Shown here piece by piece: positions 1 through 7,091 of a DNA stretch of 40,199 bases (position 1 is its first letter; every line of letters starts with the position of its first letter). A program made the position numbers and the translations under genes. Origin of the DNA: CAZVKN01 sp964627035 (GTDB taxonomy: Bacteria; Electryoneota; AABM5-125-24; Hatepunaeales; Hatepunaeaceae); contig CAZVKN010000026.1 of assembly GCA_964627035.1 (NCBI GenBank), forward strand, positions 1-40,199, in the 5' to 3' direction. Below the pieces are notes generated by a model. The model had not been told where the DNA came from, ran no database searches, and saw only the letters and a program-made list of their open reading frames with translations.

Positions 1-35
1 TACTGATGGTATTAATAGTATTAACCAAAACAATC

Positions 36-248
36 TCATCTGTTTTCCTGATTTTCATGCCAGTACATTAAACGACCGTTATAGGCGGCAATGTCCACCA
101 AGCCGTCTCCATTGAAGTCACCGGGACAAGCCCCATTTCTTCTGCTGCCGAAATTCTCGGCAACATCAATGCGCTCCCAGGCTTCCTGAGCACTTGCAGT
201 TGAGAATACCAGCAATAGTGCTGTTAGAGTGAATAGAAAGTTCTTCAT
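36..248 (-). CDS. short secreted VCBS/FG-GAP-type protein, probably truncated or frameshifted
   Basis: About 70 residues. I chose the ATG at 246-248 because AGGAAGAG lies just upstream on the minus strand; an in-frame upstream start would add 12 residues with no ribosome binding site. The N-terminus is a clear signal peptide (MKNFLFTLTALLLVF..., cleavage near STASAQ). It is followed by one calcium-binding-like VCBS/FG-GAP motif, DFNGDGLVDIAAY, then LMYWHENQ and a stop. Proteins of this type normally carry many such repeats and run to several hundred residues. Downstream of the stop another frame stays open to the window edge and reads DEIVLVNTINTI, which would fit a VCBS protein. A frameshifted gene that continues outside the window is therefore likely, but a short intact protein cannot be excluded. 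Confidence 0.5.
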   Translation of the reverse strand: MKNFLFTLTALLLVFSTASAQEAWERIDVAENFGSRRNGACPGDFNGDGLVDIAAYNGRLMYWHENQENR

Positions 249-753
249 TTGACTCTTCCTGTTAAGTTTAATAATGAACAGCACTCATAGTGCCGTTTTG
301 ATAAGCTTTATCTATATTTTTCAGTTTATCAGAATTCCTTAATATCCCCCGTGAGTCGTCATTTCATTAATAGTAATTTCTTCTCAGAACTACATTTACA
401 ATTGCTCGGTTTGGGGTAACTTCTTTAGTATCAAGTGCAGAGAATAGAGTAAAGAAAGACTATTATCTTAAATTTGAACTCACGTACAACCGATATTTAT
501 TTTTGATCTGATTGGGAATCTGTCTAATGATATTGTAACTTAATAATCCATTAAGGGTTACGCAACTCTCTTGAATCAAAAATTACCTTCAAACAAAAAA
601 AAATCCCAAAATGATTTCAGATGTGTGCGAAACATCAATTATATTTCGCAAATTGAATGATAAACCCACTCAAGATCTTGGTGAGATCAGTCTGAAGCTG
701 CTTCTGTTCACGTTTATAATTAGTTGTAAAATATTTAGTATTGAGTCGCGTTG

Positions 754-774
754 CCCGGCTTCTCCGAAGCTGGG
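754..774. repeat. CCCGG hairpin repeat, copy 1
   Basis: CCCGGCTTC (754-762), loop TCC, then GAAGCTGGG (766-774): a 9-bp stem with one G-U pair. Including the preceding G, it matches 19 of 22 positions of the reverse complement of the element at 4932-4952, so it is a dispersed short palindromic repeat. Confidence 0.6.
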
Positions 775-801
775 AAATCTGTTTAATCTGTAATGCATTC
801 C

Positions 802-842
802 AACTTGCAAACTTGTCAACTTGCTAACTTTCAAACTTTTTA
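802..842. repeat. degenerate tandem repeat, period 8
   Basis: About five consecutive units of the form AACTTGCA, AACTTGTC, AACTTGCT, AACTTTCA and AACTTTTT. It is noncoding, and I see no role for it. Confidence 0.6.
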
Positions 843-1171
843 AATATTCCGCTTATATTCCGTTTCAAAGCGGAATAATATCATTGAATCAGAAAATAAA
901 CCGAGACAAAAGGCGGAACAAACTCCCTAAAAACACCGATTCGTGCATATTTTGCGTTATTCCCCTAAATTGTTCCGCAAATATTCCGTCTCTCTCGGCA
1001 TAGTGAATATTGTAACTTATTGTATTCCATGTATTTTCCGTGAACTTGTAATAATCATCTACTGATTTCACTCCCTTTGTAGGCTTTAATTTCACGAGTT
1101 TTATCATTCAGAGATGGGGAGATTCTTAATGAGATGATGTGTGAGGGTTAAGGTATGATGGTAAATTCCCC

Positions 1172-1214
1172 AAAAATACAAGACCCACAAGCCTGTAATT
1201 ATATGGCTTATGGG
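1172..1214 (-). terminator. Rho-independent terminator after secG-tRNA-Leu
   Basis: On the minus strand CCCATAAGCC pairs with GGCTTGTGGG (plus-strand arms 1205-1214 and 1184-1193; one mismatch) and is followed by the T-rich run TTGTATTTTT. It starts 8 bases after the tRNA 3' end, as expected if secG and the tRNA share a transcript. Confidence 0.65.
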
Positions 1215-1222
1215 CTCATTCG

Positions 1223-1306
1223 TGCCGAGGGGGGGACTCGAACCCCCACACCCCGAAGAGTACTGGTCCCTGAAACCAGCGCGTCTACCAATTTCACCAC
1301 CTCGGC
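1223..1306 (-). tRNA. tRNA-Leu (anticodon CAG)
   Basis: On the minus strand the acceptor arm GCCGAGG pairs with CCTCGGC, and the discriminator is A. The anticodon stem CTGGT/ACCAG encloses loop TTCAGGG, which gives anticodon CAG, reading CUG. A long variable arm and the T-arm GGGGGTTCGAGTCCCCC are present, as in class II tRNAs. CCA is not encoded. It follows secG by about 22 bases on the same strand, so co-transcription and processing from a secG-tRNA mRNA are likely. Confidence 0.95.
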
Positions 1307-1328
1307 AGGTTCTAAAATCTATTTCCTG

Positions 1329-1739
1329 CTACTCAGTAACTTCAGCGTTTCCAACAGGTTCTGCTTCAGCGTCCACAGGTACTGCGTCACCGGCAGTCGC
1401 ACTACCGATGTCGAAATCCTGAACCTGAGGAAGATTGGCTGCCGGAGTTGACTCCAGTACTTTCTGTGTCACGCTTTCAACCGGACCGGTTCCTGCACCC
1501 ACCATCAGTGATATAACAAGACTTAACACCAAAAATGCGGTCGCAAGGTATTGAGTTACGGTTGATAACATCGTTGCAGCAGACCTCGCACCGAACAGTG
1601 AGGAGGAAACTCCACCACCGCCTCCGAACATCGAACCTGACAACCCGCCGCCTTTTGGAGCTTGCAGCAGGATTGATACAACCATCAGTATGCTGATCAG
1701 CAGGTGAACAATAAGTAGTATATTTTTTATTATGACCAT
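1329..1739 (-). CDS. secG: SecG, protein translocase subunit
   Basis: 136 residues. SecG is the small accessory subunit of the SecYEG channel in the inner membrane. The layout is typical: a hydrophobic segment at about residues 3-25, the conserved loop LLQAPKGGGLSGSMFGGGGG with its glycine run, a second hydrophobic segment around 60-82, and a low-complexity acidic tail (PVDAEAEPVGNAEVTE). E. coli SecG is of similar size (about 110 residues). The start is ATG at 1737-1739, with no strong Shine-Dalgarno. tRNA-Leu(CAG) follows directly on the same strand, as in E. coli, where secG is followed by a leucine tRNA gene. A promoter candidate lies just upstream. Confidence 0.93.
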   Translation of the reverse strand: MVIIKNILLIVHLLISILMVVSILLQAPKGGGLSGSMFGGGGGVSSSLFGARSAATMLSTVTQYLATAFLVLSLVISLMVGAGTGPVESVTQKVLESTPAANLPQVQDFDIGSATAGDAVPVDAEAEPVGNAEVTE

Positions 1740-1766
1740 TTTATCATTTTGTTTTGAGAATTATGA

Positions 1767-1795
1767 AATATAATTTGATGCTCCAGCCAAAGCAA
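1767..1795 (-). promoter_or_regulatory. candidate sigma-70 promoter of secG
   Basis: Read on the minus strand: TTGCTT (plus coordinates 1790-1795), a 17-base spacer, then TATATT (1767-1772). It lies about 28 bases upstream of the secG start and back to back with the promoter of the divergent tRNA. This is a motif match only. Confidence 0.4.
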
Positions 1796-1846
1796 GTAAA
1801 AATGAGATAAAAGCGATCAAACTGACGATATTTTAACCTGAATCTC

Positions 1847-1875
1847 TTGACCAAGCGGTTTTGAATTGCTATAAT
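1847..1875 (+). promoter_or_regulatory. sigma-70-type promoter of tRNA-Leu(GAG)
   Basis: TTGACC at 1847-1852, a 17-base spacer, and a perfect TATAAT at 1870-1875. The tRNA begins 12 bases after the -10 box. This is the best promoter match in the window and suggests that this organism uses a conventional housekeeping sigma factor consensus. Confidence 0.75.
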
Positions 1876-1887
1876 ATGGGCTGTATC

Positions 1888-1973
1888 GCCGGAGTGGTGG
1901 AATTGGTAGACACACCATCTTGAGGGGGTGGCGCCTAACCACAGGTGTGCCGGTTCGAGTCCGGCCTCCGGCA
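1888..1973 (+). tRNA. tRNA-Leu (anticodon GAG)
   Basis: Acceptor GCCGGAG pairs with CTCCGGC, discriminator A. The anticodon stem CCATC/GGTGG encloses loop TTGAGGG, giving anticodon GAG, which reads CUC and CUU. Long variable arm, T-arm GCCGGTTCGAGTCCGGC, and D-arm segment AATTGGTAGAC are all present. CCA is not encoded. It diverges from the secG/tRNA-Leu(CAG) unit. Confidence 0.95.
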
Positions 1974-1975
1974 CG

Positions 1976-2007
1976 AAAGACCCCGTATGGGGTCTTTTCT
2001 GTTTTTT
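1976..2007 (+). terminator. Rho-independent terminator after tRNA-Leu(GAG)
   Basis: AAAGACCCC, loop GTAT, GGGGTCTTT, then TCTGTTTTTT. It begins 3 bases after the tRNA. Confidence 0.85.
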
Positions 2008-2156
2008 GCTCGATGTCATGGACAGCCCTATCTTGCAAACAATTTATTATCATACTGTTAACAACATCAATCCCTGCAATCACTTGACATAACCTTGCTT
2101 CTGCATTAACTTATGTTATAAGCCTGCCAAAAAACGAACGCAACGAGGAACATAAA

Positions 2157-3101
2157 ATGGAGATCACGTTCTGGGGTGCCCGCGGATCAATACCTACTCC
2201 AATGGACAATAAAGACCTATCTGCTCGCATCAGAACAGTCTTAGAACTTGCTGTTAAAAAAGGACTAACTGATGTATCTGATATAGATGAGTTTGTAAAA
2301 AAACTCCCATGGTATCTTGGTAATACCGCCGGAGGTGACACTTCCTGCGTTGAAGTTCAAGCGGGAGACACAACTATCATCCTCGATGCCGGTACCGGGA
2401 TTCGCCCACTCGGAAATGACATAATGGAGCGACCGGACAGATCCAAGCAGTTTCACATCCTGATCAGCCACACCCATTGGGATCACATCGCCGGTTTTCC
2501 TTTCTTTGTCCCGGCTTTTATTCCCGGCAACACGGTCATATTCTACGGTCCGCACGGTATGCTTGAACAACGGTTTCGTCGTCAGCAGGAGCGGGAGTAT
2601 TTTCCGGTTCAGCTCGATGCGATGGGAGCTGACATTAACTTCGTCCAGCTTGGCAAACAGTGCAAGTTTGAGATTAATGATGTGGAGATTGAAACCTTTC
2701 CGCTTTACCACCCCGGCGGCTGCTTTTCCTACCGAGTAACGTACAAAGGTAAATCAGTGGTTTACGCCACTGACGGCGAGTATAAGGACTTATCAATGAA
2801 GAAAATCCAGCCCTATATGGACTTCTTCCGTGATGCAGATGTGCTGATCTACGATGCTCAATATACCATGGTGGAGAGCATCGAGCGTGAAGATTGGGGG
2901 CACAGCACTGCTCCGATTGGGATAAATATCGCTCTTGATTCCGGCGTTAAGACACTGGTTCTGACTCACCACGAGCCGACACACAGCGATGAAATGCTGT
3001 GGAACATGGTTGTAGATGCAAAAAACTATCTGCGTTCTCAGGGCGGTGAACGAAAACTGGATCTGATCGGAGCGTATCAGGGATTGAGGATTTCTTTGTA
3101 G
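2157..3101 (+). CDS. MBL-fold metallo-hydrolase (PhnP/phosphodiesterase-like)
   Basis: 314 residues, cytosolic (no signal peptide). The metal-binding signature HTHWDH is at residues 105-110. Further ligand-type motifs follow: a His in YHPGGCF, Asp in YATDGEY, and HHEPTHSD near the C-terminus. The N-terminus, FWGARGSIPTP, and GNTAGGDTSCVEV are typical of the branch of the beta-lactamase fold that includes PhnP and cyclic-nucleotide phosphodiesterase-like enzymes. The substrate cannot be read from sequence; a phosphodiester is the likeliest guess. GAGG lies 8-11 bases before the ATG. A TTGACA at 2084-2089 may be its -35 box, though the matching -10 (TAACTT) is weak. It is monocistronic, closed by a hairpin at 3124-3162. 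Confidence 0.85.
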   Translation: MEITFWGARGSIPTPMDNKDLSARIRTVLELAVKKGLTDVSDIDEFVKKLPWYLGNTAGGDTSCVEVQAGDTTIILDAGTGIRPLGNDIMERPDRSKQFHILISHTHWDHIAGFPFFVPAFIPGNTVIFYGPHGMLEQRFRRQQEREYFPVQLDAMGADINFVQLGKQCKFEINDVEIETFPLYHPGGCFSYRVTYKGKSVVYATDGEYKDLSMKKIQPYMDFFRDADVLIYDAQYTMVESIEREDWGHSTAPIGINIALDSGVKTLVLTHHEPTHSDEMLWNMVVDAKNYLRSQGGERKLDLIGAYQGLRISL

Positions 3102-3123
3102 GATATGATAAGTGAATTACCCT

Positions 3124-3163
3124 AAACACCACGTCAGTGGTATGTCCAATGGTGGGGTGTTTT
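3124..3163 (+). terminator. terminator after the MBL-fold gene
   Basis: AAACACC (3124-3130) pairs with GGTGTTT (3156-3162), followed by TTTCTGTTTT. An inner CCAC/GTGG pairing is also possible. It separates the hydrolase from the secreted-protein gene that starts 17 bases later. Confidence 0.6.
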
Positions 3164-3179
3164 CTGTTTTGGAGATGAA

Positions 3180-4829
3180 GTGAAACGAATAATGGTCGTT
3201 TTATTCGTAGCTACGCTTTTAGTTGGTTTGAAGCACGGTAATGCGTATGAGATACCTGAAGTCATAGGGTCGCTAAACCATGAAGAACAATATAGAGGAA
3301 CATTTTCACATGACTACTGCTGGGTGGGAGACCAAAATAGTGACGGTTATGATGACCTGATGCTAAGCATTGATCCGTTAGTTGGTCCAAGACATGAATA
3401 TTTTAATCTGGTTAATATCTACTTTGGTGGTGATACAATACGTGATGAGCCAGATATTAGCTTTTCTTCTGATGCGGAGCGCAACGGTGTAGGTTATCGC
3501 CTTAACTATGTCGGTAATTTGTTGCCGGACAGCTTCCCTTTTTTTGCTGTCCACAATGCTGTCTATTCTGCAGAGGAAATCGGTGCGTATGATACACTTA
3601 AAATCGAACTGTATGAAGGTGGTGAGGAGATGGATTTTATTTCTGAATTCAGGATCAGAACATTTGATGGCAATAAACAGTGGATCAGTAAAGGTTGGTG
3701 GCGTAGACCTTTTGACTTTAACGGTGATGGATATCACGATTTGATAACCACAGAAGCAATTGATGAAAACTACAGCCGCCTGAATATCTTCTGGGGCGGT
3801 GAAGATTTCGACACTATTCCGGATTGGTCTTACACATATGAAATTGATGGATATCATTCAACCATTATCAAGCCTCACACAGGTTATGACATTAATGGAG
3901 ATGGGTGCGATGATCTTTTCATTGAAGCTGGTGTCCAAGGAAACAATAGATTTATTGATAGATTGTGGTTTATTTATTTTGGGGATGAGGATCCAGATAC
4001 AATTCAGGATTTGAGAATCGATCCTGATGAATTGATCGGAGATATAAGTCTAAATATCCCTTGTCTTCTGCCTGATATCAACGGTGATGGCTATGATGAG
4101 TGGGGCGTTTCCTACTCAACTGATGATCCGGGAGATCACAGTTACGGCTATTACATATTTTTTGGTTCAGAAGAACCTGACTTGGATGATTATCTCTCAT
4201 TTGAGGGTGAACACGGGTACGCGGCAACTCCGAATATGATTGCTGGGGGTGACTTTAATGGTGATGGATTTGGCGATATTATTACCTCATCACCTGATGC
4301 TTGGATCGGTTCCGGTGGATTCACAATTCATTTTGGTTCACCCTGGTACAGTGGTGAATCATCAATAATTGTAAGAGATGCAGAAGAAGCATATGGAGAA
4401 GACTTTGGGTCACTGGGTGGTTCTGTGGGTGCCATTGGTGACTACAATGGTGACGGTGTGGATGATTTTGTGATGACAACCAATGGCACTCCCCCAGTAT
4501 TTCACCTATACATATTTGCCGGTAACAGGGATTGGGAAGTCGGTGTGAAGGAGAAACCTATTCCAAAGTCCTATGAGCTTTCATTAGAGGCATATCCAAA
4601 TCCTTTTAATTCTGAAACCACAATATCTTTCGTCCTTTCCATACAGGAGGATGTTCGGCTATCTATCTATGATACTCAAGGTAGGCTTGTAGAAAGATTG
4701 TTGAACCGGAGAATGCCGAATTGTGTACATACGGTTCGATGGAGTGGTGAAGGCAAGTCAGGCATATATTTCGCACTACTTGAGGTTGGTGAGGAGAGGA
4801 CAGCATATAAGCTGGTGAATTTGAAGTAG
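3180..4829 (+). CDS. secreted VCBS/FG-GAP repeat protein with type IX-style sorting domain
   Basis: 549 residues with GTG start, supported by GGAG 6 bases upstream. The signal peptide covers about residues 1-22 (MVVLFVATLLVGLKHGNAY). The body carries six or so Asp-rich calcium-binding-like repeats of the form DxNxDGxDD: QNSDGYDDL, DFNGDGYHDL, DINGDGCDDL, DINGDGYDEW, DFNGDGFGDI and DYNGDGVDDF, as in beta-propellers of integrin type. The last 80 residues are a sorting domain with the hallmark YPNPFNSETTISF, then IYDTQGRLV and a closing YKLVNLK. Such domains direct passage through the outer membrane and are removed or anchored at the surface. The ligand is unknown. Neighbours give no functional clue; dispersed repeats follow the stop. 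Confidence 0.85.
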   Translation: MKRIMVVLFVATLLVGLKHGNAYEIPEVIGSLNHEEQYRGTFSHDYCWVGDQNSDGYDDLMLSIDPLVGPRHEYFNLVNIYFGGDTIRDEPDISFSSDAERNGVGYRLNYVGNLLPDSFPFFAVHNAVYSAEEIGAYDTLKIELYEGGEEMDFISEFRIRTFDGNKQWISKGWWRRPFDFNGDGYHDLITTEAIDENYSRLNIFWGGEDFDTIPDWSYTYEIDGYHSTIIKPHTGYDINGDGCDDLFIEAGVQGNNRFIDRLWFIYFGDEDPDTIQDLRIDPDELIGDISLNIPCLLPDINGDGYDEWGVSYSTDDPGDHSYGYYIFFGSEEPDLDDYLSFEGEHGYAATPNMIAGGDFNGDGFGDIITSSPDAWIGSGGFTIHFGSPWYSGESSIIVRDAEEAYGEDFGSLGGSVGAIGDYNGDGVDDFVMTTNGTPPVFHLYIFAGNRDWEVGVKEKPIPKSYELSLEAYPNPFNSETTISFVLSIQEDVRLSIYDTQGRLVERLLNRRMPNCVHTVRWSGEGKSGIYFALLEVGEERTAYKLVNLK

Positions 4830-4830
4830 T

Positions 4831-4890
4831 TTGTCATTGCGAACCCACGAAGTGGGTGTGGCAATCTCTACTTCGCTCCTCGCATGACAA
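4831..4890. repeat. dispersed palindromic repeat (TGTCATTGCGAA type)
   Basis: It starts TTTGTCATTGCGAA, contains the hairpin ACCCAC-GAA-GTGGGT (4843-4857), then GGCAATCTC, and ends CTCGCATGACAA. The outer TGTCAT...ATGACA ends are inverted. It resembles the TGTCATTC elements at 9665, 25009 and 32440, but has its own inner hairpin. Confidence 0.6.
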
Positions 4891-4931
4891 CTAATCCGCT
4901 TAATCCGTTTCATCCCGTTGTGAATCTCCCC

Positions 4932-4952
4932 CCCGGTTTCGGAGAAACCGGG
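4932..4952. repeat. CCCGG hairpin repeat, copy 2
   Basis: CCCGGTTTC (4932-4940), loop GGA, GAAACCGGG (4944-4952): a perfect 9-bp stem lying 5 bases beyond the stop of the iron-sulfur subunit gene. It is in inverted orientation relative to the copy at 754-774. No T-run follows on the minus strand apart from CCCCCC, so it is not a normal terminator. Confidence 0.65.
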
Positions 4953-4957
4953 CTACA

Positions 4958-5416
4958 TTATTTTTTCACCGCTTGAACGGCTTCCACAATCTTCTGATAT
5001 CCTGTACAGCGGCATAGATTCCCTGATAGGGCTCGTCTGATTTCAGCCTCAGTCGGATTTGTATTGTCGGTTAACAGTGCTAATGCAGTCAGCACCATCC
5101 CCGGTGTGCAGTACCCACACTGAATTGCACCGTTGTCCACAAAAGACTGTTGCAGCGGATGAAGCTTGCCGTTCTCCGCCACTCCCTCGATAGTCAATAC
5201 TTCACAACCTTCAGCTTCAACCGCCAGCACCAAACATGAAAACGCAGGTTCTCCATCCAGCAGAACGGTACATGCTCCGCAATCACCGATTGAGCATCCT
5301 ATTTTAGTTCCAGTGAGCATGAGATCATAGCGGAGAAATTCAGCGAGTGTCCTGCGAGGCTCAACCGCATGTTCATAAAGCTCACCGTTCACCGTGAGTG
5401 ATATTATCTGTTTCAT
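4958..5416 (-). CDS. molybdenum hydroxylase [2Fe-2S] subunit (CoxS/XdhC-type small subunit)
   Basis: 152 residues, cytosolic. All eight cluster-binding cysteines are present: C41, C46, C49 and C61 for the plant-ferredoxin-type cluster (GCSIGDCGACTVLLDG) and C100, C103, C135 and C137 for the second cluster (CGYCTPG, NLCRCTGY). This subunit passes electrons from the molybdenum site to FAD in xanthine dehydrogenase, CO dehydrogenase and aldehyde oxidase-like enzymes. The start overlaps the stop of the FAD subunit gene by 4 bases (ATGA), with GGAGGTGACAGC before the ATG, so the two are translationally coupled. No gene for the large molybdopterin subunit is found on either side, so the substrate cannot be assigned. 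Confidence 0.93.
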   Translation of the reverse strand: MKQIISLTVNGELYEHAVEPRRTLAEFLRYDLMLTGTKIGCSIGDCGACTVLLDGEPAFSCLVLAVEAEGCEVLTIEGVAENGKLHPLQQSFVDNGAIQCGYCTPGMVLTALALLTDNTNPTEAEIRRALSGNLCRCTGYQKIVEAVQAVKK

Positions 5417-6375
5417 GCTGTCACCTCCTCAGCAAAAGCTCTCTGTCTGCATTTGAGAAGGGCTCGCTCGGTCAGTATCTCGACCATCATGCTCCTGTAT
5501 TTCAATGTCCCGCGGTGATCTGTGATCGGTTTGGCTATGTCAGCGGCAATCTGTCCGGCTTTCTTAGCAGTTTCATCTGTCAACTGTTTACCGACTAAAG
5601 CCTCACCTGCCTCCTCGATCAGCAACGGTTTAGGAGCTACAGCTCCGAGAGCTATGCGGCAAATTGCAACCGTTCCATCATCATTGAATGTCACTGCTGC
5701 TGCTGCACCGACAACAGAAATCTCCAGCGATTTACGGTTTGCAAGTTTGATGTAGCTACTGCCAAATTTTAATCTTTCTAAATTGAAGATGATACCAATT
5801 AGTATCTCATCCGATTCGATTACAGTCTTTCCTGGTGCTGTCACAAAATCGTTGTGATCAATTATCCGCTCACCTCTGATTGATTTCAGCACCAGCTTAC
5901 CTCCGAGTGCGAGCGTCGGGATAGCGGTGTCTGCGGCGGGACGAGCATTACAGATGTTACCTCCATAAGTCCCTCGATTGCGAACTAACGGTGAACCGAG
6001 CTGATATGCTCCATCCCACAGTCCGGTCAGTCGCTCACGGATTAGGTCGGATCGTTCAAGATCAGCCAGTGAGGTCATCGCACCGATAGTAATCTGCGAG
6101 CCGTTCTGCGAAATTCCTTGCAGCTCAGGGATACGTGACAGAGCTACAAGAATCGCAGGTTTCTCAGTTTCGACATACCGAGCTTGCCATGTCCCTGTTC
6201 GTGGTTGCACAGGAGGTGGACGATGCCCCTCCGGGATCACTTTCTGCCGGATATCAACCAGCAGGTCAGTACCTCCTCCGAGGATTTTGACATTATCCTG
6301 TTTATGATCCGACAAATAGTTCAACGCTTCGTCGAGGTTGCGAGGTGAATAGTATTCAAATTTGGGTAATATCAT
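5413..6375 (-). CDS. molybdenum hydroxylase FAD-binding subunit (CoxM-like), with a probable repeat-derived insert
   Basis: 320 residues. FAD-binding motifs of the family are present: ILGGGTDLLVDIR at 31-43 and VRNRGTYGGNICNARPAADT further on, and the protein has the normal medium-subunit length with a C-terminal CO-dehydrogenase flavoprotein domain. Between IRQKVIPE and AILVALSRIPEL, where relatives have only a few residues, there are about 24 extra, proline- and basic-rich residues (about 50-73, nucleotides 6157-6228). Their DNA includes an imperfect inverted repeat (GACAT...ATGTC), which suggests an in-frame repeat insertion. The gene is directly coupled to the iron-sulfur subunit downstream, while the catalytic subunit is absent. 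It is separated by about 90 bases from the upstream DUF5615 gene. Confidence 0.92.
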   Translation of the reverse strand: MILPKFEYYSPRNLDEALNYLSDHKQDNVKILGGGTDLLVDIRQKVIPEGHRPPPVQPRTGTWQARYVETEKPAILVALSRIPELQGISQNGSQITIGAMTSLADLERSDLIRERLTGLWDGAYQLGSPLVRNRGTYGGNICNARPAADTAIPTLALGGKLVLKSIRGERIIDHNDFVTAPGKTVIESDEILIGIIFNLERLKFGSSYIKLANRKSLEISVVGAAAAVTFNDDGTVAICRIALGAVAPKPLLIEEAGEALVGKQLTDETAKKAGQIAADIAKPITDHRGTLKYRSMMVEILTERALLKCRQRAFAEEVTA

Positions 6376-6467
6376 ATTGATGATAAATTTATTGTCATCT
6401 TTCGTCCGTTTTTAATGATATACTGAGCGAAACTGGCAGGATCAGCGTTTCTTCTGCTAAGTAATTT

Positions 6468-6848
6468 TTAATCACTCTTGCCTCGAATTCGTATTCGGTG
6501 TTCATCAACAATCCATAGATACCCCCTTAAGGTCTCTTTACTCAGAAATCGTATCACCAGTTGTATAGCAGCTAGAACCGAATACTTGTCCTGCCTAATC
6601 AATCTCAACACAATTATTCCAGGGAACTCCTGTGGTGGATAGGCTCTAATATCAGCGAAATCAAGATCAAGCGTGACCATGGTACGTTTCTCATCACAGC
6701 AGACATCCGCAAGCCTCTCATCGGAAGCCCCACACATATTCTGCTCACCAACCGTAATCGCATTGTAACCATTATTACGAAATTCATCTGCTACTTCAAC
6801 AGAAAGATTCTCGTCAATCTTGAAACTAAGAGGTTCAGTGTGTTGCAA
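6468..6848 (-). CDS. DUF5615-type PIN-like protein, putative toxin
   Basis: 126 residues. It resembles the DUF5615/Mut7-C-like small PIN-fold family: an N-terminal FKIDENLSVEVADEFRNNGYNA, a middle segment with SDERLADVCCDEKRTMVTLDLDFADIRAYPP (conserved acidic residues D-E near the start and D-x-D-F-x-D), and a C-terminal hydrophobic helix. In other bacteria such genes sit directly after DUF433 genes, as here: the start overlaps the DUF433 stop by 14 bases. The pair is usually read as a toxin (predicted RNase) and antitoxin; activity here is inference. It is unrelated in function to the flanking molybdenum-hydroxylase genes. Confidence 0.8.
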   Translation of the reverse strand: MQHTEPLSFKIDENLSVEVADEFRNNGYNAITVGEQNMCGASDERLADVCCDEKRTMVTLDLDFADIRAYPPQEFPGIIVLRLIRQDKYSVLAAIQLVIRFLSKETLRGYLWIVDEHRIRIRGKSD

Positions 6849-7065
6849 ACTCTATCACCCTTTCTTGCGCTAAATTCGCTGCGTAGATTAACACTGCCTT
6901 AATATCGTCAGATGTAAGTGAAGGGTAGCTCTTCTGAATATCTTCTGAATTAAGACCTGCTGCCAAATTGTCCAATACCACACTAACAGGAATGCGTGTT
7001 CCTGCGATACAGGCTCTGCCATGACAGATATTTGAATCTACCGTGATATGTTTTTGCCATCTCAT
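6835..7065 (-). CDS. DUF433 protein, putative antitoxin
   Basis: 76 residues from the ATG at 7063-7065. I preferred it over an upstream in-frame ATG at 7095 because AAGGAG lies 9 bases before it. The family signature is clear: ITVDSNICHGRACIAGTRIPVSVVLDNLAAG, then a helix-turn-helix-like segment (SEDIQKSYPSLTSDDIKAVLIYAA). DUF433 proteins are small DNA-binding-type proteins that accompany PIN-like toxins. The stop overlaps the DUF5615 gene. Autoregulation is typical of such pairs, but no operator was identified, because the upstream gene ends only 27 bases away. Confidence 0.85.
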   Translation of the reverse strand: MRWQKHITVDSNICHGRACIAGTRIPVSVVLDNLAAGLNSEDIQKSYPSLTSDDIKAVLIYAANLAQERVIEFATH

Positions 7066-7091
7066 GTTACATTTCTCCTTTCTTGTTTTAC

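Larger units (their letters stand above)
285..1171. other. gene-poor stretch with small repeats
   Basis: About 890 AT-rich bases without a gene I can support. It holds a GC-rich hairpin repeat (754-774), a degenerate period-8 tandem repeat (802-842) and an inverted repeat TATTCCGC/GCGGAATA (845-852 with 870-877). The GGAAT/TTCCG theme recurs further on, for example near 915 and 970-990. Small open frames exist on both strands, the longest being 72 codons on the minus strand at 889-1107, but none resembles a known family or has a convincing ribosome binding site. Confidence 0.5.

Noticed and set aside
889..1107. 72-codon open frame on the minus strand
   Set aside because: No family resemblance, no good ribosome binding site, and it runs through repeat-like TTCCG-rich DNA; probably chance.
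1870..1973. T-box or riboswitch near the tRNA/secG genes
   Set aside because: The structure is explained fully by the two tRNAs, a promoter and terminators.
3378..3857. 159-codon frame opposite the VCBS protein gene
   Set aside because: Antisense shadow of Asp-rich repeats; no start context or family match.
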